DNA of 64,000 bases from CAVRZJ01 sp964594125 (GTDB lineage: Bacteria > Acidobacteriota > Thermoanaerobaculia > Thermoanaerobaculales > Thermoanaerobaculaceae). A program made the position numbers and the translations under genes. Below are positions 21,375 to 29,500 of the stretch, piece by piece; the first letter of the stretch is position 1; each line of letters begins with the position of its first letter. The notes under the pieces are model-generated. The model did no database searches and was not told the DNA's origin. It saw only the letters and a list, made by a program, of their open reading frames with translations. The stretch covers positions 1 to 64,000 of the forward strand of contig CAZQLL010000015.1 in NCBI GenBank assembly GCA_964594125.1. Reading direction: 5' to 3'.

Positions 21375-21509
21375 GGGGACAGTGTAGATGGGAGCCGACA
21401 GGCCTCGCCGAGGAGAATCGGGTTGACACAGCAGTGCGCGGGTGGGGGCTACCGTGGCCAGCCTCTTCGGTTGCCTGCGAGCCGTCGGCCGTGAGCTGTC
21501 AGCTTGTGT

Positions 21510-21584
21510 TGGCGGCCCGTAGGGGAATCGAACCCCTGCTTCCGGCGTGAGAGGCCAGCGTCCTAACCTCTAGACGAACGGGCC
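21510..21584 (-). tRNA. tRNA-Glu (anticodon CTC)
   Basis: On the minus strand the acceptor GGCCCGT pairs with ACGGGCC. It has a CTAGAGG D-loop, an anticodon stem CTGGC/GCCGG with loop CTCTCAC (anticodon CTC), the T-arm GGGGTTCGATTCCCC, and an encoded CCA. Confidence 0.95.
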
Positions 21585-21701
21585 GACCGCGGAGGGGAAG
21601 GCTATCACGAGACCGACGCGGCTGTAAACCCCGGATGCGGCGCGCCGACGGGCTTTCCAAGGAAACCGGTAAGAATGGAAGCGCCCGCCTATCGTCGGGC
21701 A

Positions 21702-21760
21702 AGCGGGCGCCCTCGCCCGTGCGGGCGGCGTCCGGGCCGGCGAGGGCGCCGGCCCTCCCG
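21702..21760. repeat. Repeat family B, inverted copy of 17641-17697
   Basis: Matches the element at 17641-17697 in the opposite orientation, including an exact 26-base block. It sits in the gap between tRNA-Glu and the ABC permease 3' end. Confidence 0.7.
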
Positions 21761-21806
21761 GGGGTTTCCTGTCTCGCCCGACCGCCGCGCCGCGGCGTAC
21801 CCCTGC

Positions 21807-23138
21807 TCAGGAGGAACGCACCCAGGAGAGCACTTCCTTCAGGGACGGGCGCTTGCCGTACATAAGGATGCCGACGCGATACACGGCGGCGGCGACGCGG
21901 GCGATCGCGAAGATGCTGGCGACCAGCAGCGCGAGGCAAAGGGCGGTCTGCCACACCGGCGGCATCTGCACGGTCATGCGCACGAAGAACAGCACCGGCG
22001 CGAACAGCGGCACCAGCGACACCACCACCGCCAGCGTGGAGTCCGGGTTCGCCATCACGGGCACCATCATGACCATCGGGATCACCATCAGCAAGCTGAC
22101 TACTGTCTGCATCTGCTGCGCCTCCTCCTCGGTGTTGAAGGCGGCGCCGACGGCGGCGTAGATCGAGGCGAACTGGAAGTAGCCGAGCACGAAGAACACC
22201 ACGAAGAAGACGAGCAGGACAGGGGAGAGGAACGCCGACGAGCCCTCCATTGCGGCAAAGCCGACGAGCCCCGGCACCGCGAGGTTCATCGCCGCGAGCA
22301 CCCAGATGGCGTACTGCGTCAGGCCGACCGCGCCGACGCCGAAGATCTTGCCGAGCATCAGCTCCATCGGCCGCACGTTGGCGACCACGACCTCGACGAT
22401 GCGCGACGACTTCTCCTCGAGCACGCCGCGCATCACGTAGTAGCCGTAGAAGATCATCGTCATGTACAGCGTGAAGGTGAGGATGTACGAGAGGATGAAG
22501 CTCTTCTCGGCGGCGCCCTCGCGGCTCTCGGAGAGGTCCTCGCCGATCCGCACCGGCCGCATGTCGGCACGCGCCGTGAGCTCCTTCACGCGGCCGGGGG
22601 CGACCCCCGCGCCGGTGAGGCGCTGGTGCACGACGGCGGCGTCGATCGCACCCTCGAGGGTGTTCATGAGGCGGAACGCCGAGACGTTGGTGGAGACGAA
22701 CTCCGCCTTGCCGTCCGAGAGCACCGCGTCCGGCAGCACCAGCACCGCGGCGAGCTCCTTGGCCGCCACGCGGCGCTTGAGCTCGAGCCGCTGCGCCGCG
22801 GCGTCGGCTGCCGGGGCCGTCCGCCGCAGCCGAACCGTGATTGCCCCGGCCTTCGTCGGCGGCGGGGCGCCGACGATGTCGACGCTCCCCTCCAACCCTT
22901 GCGCTCGCGCGGTGCGCTCCGCCACCGCCCGCTCGAGCGCCGCGTACAGGGCGTCGTCGCCGGTGACGACCGCGATGTCGTAGCTGCCGCCGGTACGGCT
23001 GATCATCAGCCCCGGGATCACCATGAAGGCGGCCATCATCACCGGCACCGCCACGGTGGAGATCCAGAACGCCCTGGTGCGCACCCTGATCGTGTACTCG
23101 CGGCGGATGATCGTCGCGACCTTACGCCACCGCAACAT
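21807..23138 (-). CDS. ABC-2 type permease, NatB-like
   Basis: Membrane subunit of an ABC exporter. One transmembrane helix near residues 24-44 precedes a 200-residue extracytoplasmic domain. Five to six more helices follow from about residue 220 onward, including MRGVLEEKSSRIVEVVVANV, a hallmark cytoplasmic segment of the NatB/YhaP (ABC-2_3) group. 443 residues. It overlaps the ATPase gene by 17 bases at its 5' end, so the two are translationally coupled. Family members export sodium or unknown drugs; no substrate can be read. Confidence 0.88.
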   Translation of the reverse strand: MLRWRKVATIIRREYTIRVRTRAFWISTVAVPVMMAAFMVIPGLMISRTGGSYDIAVVTGDDALYAALERAVAERTARAQGLEGSVDIVGAPPPTKAGAITVRLRRTAPAADAAAQRLELKRRVAAKELAAVLVLPDAVLSDGKAEFVSTNVSAFRLMNTLEGAIDAAVVHQRLTGAGVAPGRVKELTARADMRPVRIGEDLSESREGAAEKSFILSYILTFTLYMTMIFYGYYVMRGVLEEKSSRIVEVVVANVRPMELMLGKIFGVGAVGLTQYAIWVLAAMNLAVPGLVGFAAMEGSSAFLSPVLLVFFVVFFVLGYFQFASIYAAVGAAFNTEEEAQQMQTVVSLLMVIPMVMMVPVMANPDSTLAVVVSLVPLFAPVLFFVRMTVQMPPVWQTALCLALLVASIFAIARVAAAVYRVGILMYGKRPSLKEVLSWVRSS

Positions 23139-24036
23139 GGTCGGCCTCCACGGTGCGCACGAAGATGTCCTCGAGCGAGTCGACCAGCGGCTCGACGGCG
23201 TCGACGGCGACGCGCCCGGCGAGCTCGCGGATGAGCGCCGGGGTCTTCACGCCGTCCGCCACATCCACCGCCCAGGAGCCGTTGGCCGGGCGCACCCCGG
23301 CCACCCCCGGAACGCCGGCGAGCTCCGCCGCGCCGGCGGCGGTCGCGACCCGCAGGCAGCGGCGCGAGTGGCGGGCGCGGATCTCGTCGAGCCCGCCGGC
23401 GAGCACGGCGCGCCCGCGATTGATCAGGCAGATGGCGTCGCACAGCTCCTCGGCCTGGGTGAGCACGTGGGTCGAGAAGATCACGGTGACGCCGCGCGCG
23501 CGCATGTCCGCGATCTCGTCCTTGAACTGCCGCGTGGCGATCGGGTCGAGGCCGGTGAACGGCTCGTCGAGGATCACCAGCTCCGGTGAGTGGATCACGG
23601 CGCCGGCGAACTGCACCTTCTGTTGCATGCCCTTGGAGAGCTCCTCGACCTTGGCGCCGCCCTTGGACGCGAGGTCCAGCTTCTCGAGCCAGCGGGCGCT
23701 GCGCCGGCGCGCCTCCGGCCGCGACAGCCCGCGCACCTCGCCGAGGAACGCGAGCTGGTCGAGCACCTTCATCTTGCGGTAGAGCCCGCGCTCCTCGGGC
23801 AGGTAGCCGATGCGCTCGCGCACGTCGTCGTCGATCTCGACGCCGCCGAGACGCAGCGACCCCGCGTCGGGCAGGGTGATGCGCATCACCATGCGGATCG
23901 TCGTCGTCTTGCCGGCGCCGTTCGGCCCCAGCAGCCCGAACACGCTGCCGCGCCGCACAGAAAGCGACAGGCGGTCGACGGCGACGACCCGGTCGAAGCG
24001 CTTGCTGACGTCGGTAAGCTCCAGGTGCGCGTCCAT
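23122..24036 (-). CDS. ABC transporter ATP-binding protein, NatA-like
   Basis: Powers the adjacent NatB-like permease. Walker A GPNGAGKTT at residues 37-45, an EERGLYRKM Q-loop region, signature LSKGMQQK, Walker B LVILDEPFTGLDP and the switch His in FSTHV. The C-terminal 80 residues form the usual DUF4162-like extension. The start is the second ATG (24036), which has GGAG six bases ahead; the first ATG, 12 bases earlier, lacks one. 304 residues. Confidence 0.93.
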   Translation of the reverse strand: MDAHLELTDVSKRFDRVVAVDRLSLSVRRGSVFGLLGPNGAGKTTTIRMVMRITLPDAGSLRLGGVEIDDDVRERIGYLPEERGLYRKMKVLDQLAFLGEVRGLSRPEARRRSARWLEKLDLASKGGAKVEELSKGMQQKVQFAGAVIHSPELVILDEPFTGLDPIATRQFKDEIADMRARGVTVIFSTHVLTQAEELCDAICLINRGRAVLAGGLDEIRARHSRRCLRVATAAGAAELAGVPGVAGVRPANGSWAVDVADGVKTPALIRELAGRVAVDAVEPLVDSLEDIFVRTVEADHVAVA

Positions 24037-24080
24037 GCCGGCTCCCATCGGGGCGAGTCTACGGCGGGTCTGTGCCGAAG

Positions 24081-24108
24081 TTGCAAAAATCCCGCCGCAC
24101 GCTATAAT
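24081..24108 (+). promoter_or_regulatory. Promoter of tRNA-Arg
   Basis: TTGCAA at 24081-24086 and a perfect TATAAT at 24103-24108, 16 bases apart. The tRNA starts 17 bases further on. Confidence 0.7.
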
Positions 24109-24124
24109 CGCCGGGCTACGGTGC

Positions 24125-24202
24125 GCGCCGATAGCTCAATTTGGATAGAGCATTTGACTACGGATCAAAAGGTTGGGGGTTCGAGTCCCTCTCGGCGCGC
24201 CA
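24125..24202 (+). tRNA. tRNA-Arg (anticodon ACG)
   Basis: Acceptor GCGCCGA pairs with TCGGCGC. The anticodon stem TTTGA/TCAAA holds the loop CTACGGA (anticodon ACG). The T-arm is GGGGTTCGAGTCCCT, and CCA is encoded. A decayed ATPase gene follows, consistent with past integration at this tRNA. Confidence 0.95.
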
Positions 24203-24317
24203 CTTCCGACGCCTTCCCGTAGTCTCCCGCATCCACGAACGATCTTCAGCACACCTGCCACCCCGGCGCGGCGAGGACTGGGCGCGTCAGGGGAAACGTC
24301 GATGCCGACGTCGCGGC

Positions 24318-24575
24318 TCACCTCGGTCTGATTGAGGAGGCCGCCGAGGCCTGCATGCGGAGGTCGAAGTCGTCGAGAGCGAGGTACGGCCGGTCCGCGA
24401 GCAACGGCAGTCGCCGCACAAGGGTGGCCTTGCCGGCCTGGCGGGCGCCCATGGGCACGAGCACCGGGGCAACGCCGCACGCGCGCTCGACGGCCCCAAC
24501 GGCGGCTTGCGGCAGGAATTGGAGTGAGCTTCTTGATTCCATGACTTTATGACAGTCTACTTCTAAGGACACCAA
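24318..24575 (-). pseudogene. Remnant of an AAA_14-type ATPase (ATP-binding protein with DUF4143 relatives)
   Basis: The 85-residue frame keeps only the Walker A neighbourhood: GARQAGKATLVRRL, then LALDDFDLRMQA. In the family these read roughly GPRQVGKTTL and LDDPD. Everything after residue 73 is lost to a stop. Intact family members are about 400 residues and often travel on islands. The context, between tRNA-Arg and an acyl-CoA dehydrogenase and with no other gene in the gap 24203-24696, argues for decay of a mobile insert. Confidence 0.65.
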
Positions 24576-24696
24576 GCCCTCGGCCGGGGTGCGCTCCAGC
24601 TCCGGAGGCGTGACGCAACCAGGGCGTCAGCCCGTCCGACCGTCATGGTAGAGTCACGGCGCCCCGGCTCTCGTGGCCGCGGCAGGGAGACCCGCG

Positions 24697-26394
24697 ATGC
24701 TCCTGCTCAACCCTTCCTCCGAGCTGCCCCGCTTCGCCGACCCGCGCTTCGACGAGATCATGCGCAAGACCGTCGAGTTCTTCGAGTCGATGGGCAAGAG
24801 GAAGCTGCGCAAGGACGACGTGGAGCGCACGTGGTACGCGGAGTTCCTCGAGTTCCAGAAGCGCGAGGGGATCTTCGCGGCGCTGCTCACGCCGCCCGAG
24901 CACGGCGCCGGCGGCACGAGCTGGGACACCTGGAAGATCGCGGCCTACAGCGAGCTGCTGGCGTTCTACGGGCTGTGCTACTGGTACACGTGGCAGGTGT
25001 CGATCCTCGGGCTGGGGCCGATCTGGATGAGCCGCAACGAGGCGGTCCAGAAGCAGACCGCGCGGCTGCTGCGCGAGGGCGGGATCTTCGCCTACGGGCT
25101 GTCGGAGAAGGAGCACGGCGCCGACATCTACTCCACCGAGATGGCGCTCACGCCGCAGCCCGACGGGACGTACCGCGCCAACGGCGAGAAGTACTACATC
25201 GGCAACGGCAACAAGGCGGCGCTGGTGTCGACGTTCGGCAAGCTGGCGGACACCGGCGAGTACGTGTTCTTCGTCGTCGGCACGCAGCACGAGAAGTACG
25301 AGTTCCTGAAGAACACCGTCAACAGCCAGTCGTCGGTGGCCAACTACGTGCTGCGCGACTACCCGATCACCGAGGGCGACATCCTCGCGCGCGGCCAGGA
25401 CGCGTGGGACGCGGCGCTGAACACCGTCAACGTCGGGAAGTACAACCTCGGGTGGGCGTCGATCGGGATCTCGACGCACGCCTTCTACGAGGCGATCCGG
25501 CATGCCTCGCGGCGCCGCCTGTACGGCCACGCGGTGACCGACTTCCCGCACGTGCGCTCGCTCTTCGTCGACGCCTGGACGCGCCTGGCGGCGATGCGCC
25601 TGTTCGCGCGGCGCGCCGCGGACTACATGCGCTCGGCGTCGCCGCAGGACCGGCGCTATCTGCTGTACAACCCGATGGTGAAGATGAAGGTCACGACGCA
25701 GGGCGAGGAGGTGATCAACCTGCTGTGGGACGTGATCGCCGCCAAGGGTTTCGAGAAGGACATGTACTTCGACATGGCGACGCGCGACATCCGCGCGCTG
25801 CCGAAGCTCGAGGGCACCGTGCACGTGAACATGGCGCTGATCGTCAAGTTCATGGCCAACTACTTCGCGAACCCTGCGGTGTTCCCGCCGGTGGCGCGCC
25901 GCGACGAAGCCGGGCACGACGGCTTCCTCTTCCGCCAGGGGCCGACCAAGGGACTCGGCCGCATCCAGTTCCACGACTACCACCTCGCCTACGACGGCGT
26001 CGCGCTGCCCAACGTGCGGATCTTCCGCGAGCAGATCGAGGTGCTGCGCCGCTTCGGCCTCACCGCCGCGCCGGACGCCGCGCAGCAGAAGGACGTCGAC
26101 TTCCTGCTGTCGCTCGGCGAGCTGTTCACGCTGGTGGCGTACGGGCAGCTCCTGCTCGAGGCGGCGCCGCTGGACGGCGTCGACGACGACGTGATCGACC
26201 AGATCTTCGATTTCATGGTGCGCGACTTCGCGAAGTACGCGCTGCAGCTCTACTCGAAGCCGAGCGCGACCGCCGCGCAGCAGGCGCTGTGCCTCGAAAT
26301 GATCCGCCGCCCGGTGGTCGACGCGGCACGCTTCGACCGGGTCTGGACGACGCGCGTGTTCTCCGAGCGCGACGCCTACGAGATGCGTCCGTAG
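24697..26394 (+). CDS. Acyl-CoA dehydrogenase family protein
   Basis: FAD-dependent alpha,beta-dehydrogenation of an acyl-CoA. Seen: LLTPPEHGAGGTSWDT (N-terminal domain), FAYGLSEKEHGADIYSTEM and GEKYYIGNGNKA (middle beta domain), and a long helical C-terminal domain with SIGISTHAFYEAIRHASRRRLYG. 565 residues, longer than the usual 380-400, so it belongs to one of the extended ACAD subfamilies. The ATG at 24697 has GGGAG eight bases ahead; an upstream GTG is less likely. No beta-oxidation neighbour is adjacent, though a crotonase lies at 48 kb. Chain length is unknown. Confidence 0.85.
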   Translation: MLLLNPSSELPRFADPRFDEIMRKTVEFFESMGKRKLRKDDVERTWYAEFLEFQKREGIFAALLTPPEHGAGGTSWDTWKIAAYSELLAFYGLCYWYTWQVSILGLGPIWMSRNEAVQKQTARLLREGGIFAYGLSEKEHGADIYSTEMALTPQPDGTYRANGEKYYIGNGNKAALVSTFGKLADTGEYVFFVVGTQHEKYEFLKNTVNSQSSVANYVLRDYPITEGDILARGQDAWDAALNTVNVGKYNLGWASIGISTHAFYEAIRHASRRRLYGHAVTDFPHVRSLFVDAWTRLAAMRLFARRAADYMRSASPQDRRYLLYNPMVKMKVTTQGEEVINLLWDVIAAKGFEKDMYFDMATRDIRALPKLEGTVHVNMALIVKFMANYFANPAVFPPVARRDEAGHDGFLFRQGPTKGLGRIQFHDYHLAYDGVALPNVRIFREQIEVLRRFGLTAAPDAAQQKDVDFLLSLGELFTLVAYGQLLLEAAPLDGVDDDVIDQIFDFMVRDFAKYALQLYSKPSATAAQQALCLEMIRRPVVDAARFDRVWTTRVFSERDAYEMRP

Positions 26395-26543
26395 CGAGCG
26401 CCAGAACGTTCTCTGTCAGCCGCTTGCACGATCGCTTGACGTGTGTCATCGCGGCATGCAGACTGGCGGACGAAGGTTCATCCCGTCCGCCGCCGCCCGG
26501 CGGATGCCGTGCTCCGGCGGGCGGGCCGACGAAGGAGAGCGCC

Positions 26544-29500
26544 ATGGTCACCTCGCGGCTGCAATCCCCGCATCTCTCCACCGTCCCCCCCGTTGCCGTG
26601 CGTCCGCGCCGCCTGCTCCTGGCGGCGATCGTCGCGCTGCTCGCACCGGCCGGCCCGGCGCTCGCCGCCACGGCCGTCCCCGGCCAGACGATCGCCGGCG
26701 CTGTGTCGTGGACGGCGGCCGGCAGCCCGTACGTCGTGCAGGGGTGGCTGACGATCGCGAGCGGCGGCTCGCTGGCGGTCGGCGCCGGGGTGCAGGTGCG
26801 CTTCGCCGGCGGGCACGGGATCACCGTGCAGGAGGGCGGGTGGCTGACCGCCGGCGGGACGGCGGGGCAACCGGTTGTGCTCACCTCGGACGCGGCGACG
26901 CCGCAGGCCGGCGACTGGTACCACATCGTGGCCGAGGCCGGATCGCACCTGCGGCTGACCCACTGCGACCTCGCCTATGGCGGCCGTTACTCGAACCCGG
27001 CGCTGATCCTGCGCGGCTCCGACGCCGAGGTGCGCAACTGCTCCGTGCATGACTTCCCGGGCACCGGGATCAACATCGAGAACGCGGGGAACACGGCGCT
27101 GCTGGCGGATACCGCGGTCACGACCCTCACCGGGTGGGCGATCTATCAGAGCACGATGAACATGGCGCCCCGCTACAGCAACGTGGTGCTTGCCGGCGGC
27201 GGCGTCAACGGCGTGGTGATCGACGGCGACACCGTCGCCGGGTCGGTCACGCTCGACGGCAGCGCGGCGCGTCTGTCCGGGGCGCCGATCCTGATGCGCT
27301 ACGGGACGATCGTCCCGGCCGGCGCGACGTTGAGGATCGCTCCCGGCACCGACCTGCGGACGGCGCCCGGCGGGTCGTTCGAGGTGCGCGACGGCGGTGC
27401 GCTGATCGCCGAGGGAACCGCCCAGGCGCCGATCCTGATCCGCGCCAACACAGCGTCGCCGGCCGCCGGCGACTGGTACTACATCGTCGCGCAGGCCGGC
27501 TCGCGGGTGCGCCTGGCCCACTGCGACATCGGCTACGGCGGCCGCTACTCGAACCCCGCCCTGATCGTGCGCTCCTCCGACGTCGAGCTGCGCAACTGCA
27601 CGCTGCACGACTTCCCCGGCACCGGGATCAACCTGGAGGGGAACGGCATCGCGCCGCTCGTCGCCGACACCGCGATCACGACCCTGACCGGATGGGCGAT
27701 CTACCAAAGCACGGTGAACATGGCGCCGCGCTACGAGCGCGTCGCACTCTCCGGCGGCGGCGTCAACGCGCCGGTGATCGACGGCGACACGGTCTCTGGC
27801 GCCGTGACCCTCGACGGCACCGCCGCGCGCTTCGTCGGCGGCGCGCCGATCATCATGCGATACGGGACGATCGTCGCCTCCGGCGCCACCCTGACGCTGG
27901 CGGCCGGCACCGAGCTCCGGACGGCGTTCGGAGGCGCCATCGACGTCAGGGACGGCGGCGCGCTGGTGGCCGAGGGGACGGCCGTCGCCCCGATTCGCTT
28001 CCGGGCCAACACCGCCACGCCGACGGCCGGCGACTGGTACCACATCGTCGCACAGGCCGGATCGCGGCTGCGCCTGAAGTACTGCGACATCGGCTACGGC
28101 GGCCGCTACGCCAACCCCGCCCTGATCCTGCGCGGCTCCGACGCCGAGGTGCGCAACTGCACGCTGCACGACTTCGCCGGCACCGGGATCAACCTCGAGG
28201 GCAACGGCATCACGCCGACGATCGCCGGGACGACCATCACGACGACGACCGGGTGGGCCCTGTACCAGAACACGATGAACATGGCGCCGCAGTACTCGTC
28301 CGTCACGCTCTCCGGCGGCGGCGTCAACGCGCTCGTCGTCGACGGCAGCACGGTCTCGGGCTCGGTCACGCTGGCCGGCAACGCCGCGAAGTTCACGGGC
28401 AGGAAGCCGATCATCCTGGTCAACCCCACGATCGTGCCCGACGGCGCCACGCTGACGATCGCGGCCGGAACCGAGCTGCGAACGCCACTTGGCGGCTCGT
28501 TCGATGTCCAGTCCGGCGGCACGCTGATCGCCGAGGGCACGGCGGCCGCGCCGGTGACGTTCCGCGCCAACACCGCGACGCCGGCGGCGGGAGACTGGTA
28601 CTACATCGTCGCGCAGGCCGGCTCGCACCTCCGCCTGAAGCACTGCGACATCGGGTACGGCGGCAAGTACAACAACCCCGTCGTGCTCCTGCGGGGCGCC
28701 GATACGACGATCGACAGCAGTGTCATCCACCACGGGCCGGCGGTCGGCGTGCAGATCGAGAACGCCGGCGTGACCCCGACGATCTCCGGCTCGCGGATCG
28801 AGAACAACGGCGGCTGGGCGGTGTACCAGACCGCGATGAGCATGGCGCCGCGCTTCGCCGACGTCACGCTCTCCGGCAACGGCCACGACGCGCTGCTCGT
28901 CGACGGCGACCGCGTCGCGGGCGCGGTCGTCCTCGATGCGGCGGGGCTCGGCGGCGCGCCGATCCACCTGGTGCGCTCGGCGACGGTGCTCGACGGGGCG
29001 TCGCTGACGCTGGCCGCGGGCACCAACCTCCGGATCCCGAACGGGTGGGCGCTGACGGTCGCCTCCGGCGGCACCCTGGTGGCCGACGGGACGCCCGCGT
29101 CCCGCGTCTCGATCCTCCCGGACGTCGACGCCCCGGCGGCCGGGTACTGGTACTACATCGACGCGCAGGCCGGCTCGCACCTGCGCCTCACCGACACCGA
29201 CGTCCGCTACGGCGGCCGTTACGCCAACGCCACCGTGCGCATCCAGACCTCGGACGCGAAGGTGGAGCGCTGCACGGTGCGCGACAGCGCCGGCGACGGG
29301 ATCTGGGTCGCCGGCGATGCGCGGCCGCGGTTGACCAACGACCAGATCGCCGCGAACCCCTTCGGCGTGCGCAACGTCAGCCCGGCGACGTTTGTCGACG
29401 CGCGCTTCAACTGGTGGGGCGACGCGTCCGGGCCGTACCATCCCGCCCTCAACCCGCAAGGAAAGGGCAACGCCGTCTCCGACCGCGTGCTGTTCGTCCC

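Noticed and set aside
24125..24696. An active mobile element beside tRNA-Arg
   Set aside because: No integrase, transposase or direct repeat of the tRNA end was found; only an ATPase fragment remains.
24645..26543. A single 2420-codon frame from 24645 to 31907
   Set aside because: The first 630 codons are out of frame with the acyl-CoA dehydrogenase and lack motifs. The signal peptide and ribosome site put the start at 26544.
26913..29145. CRISPR-like or tandem-repeat array in non-coding DNA
   Set aside because: The 558-561-base period lies inside one open frame and encodes protein modules.
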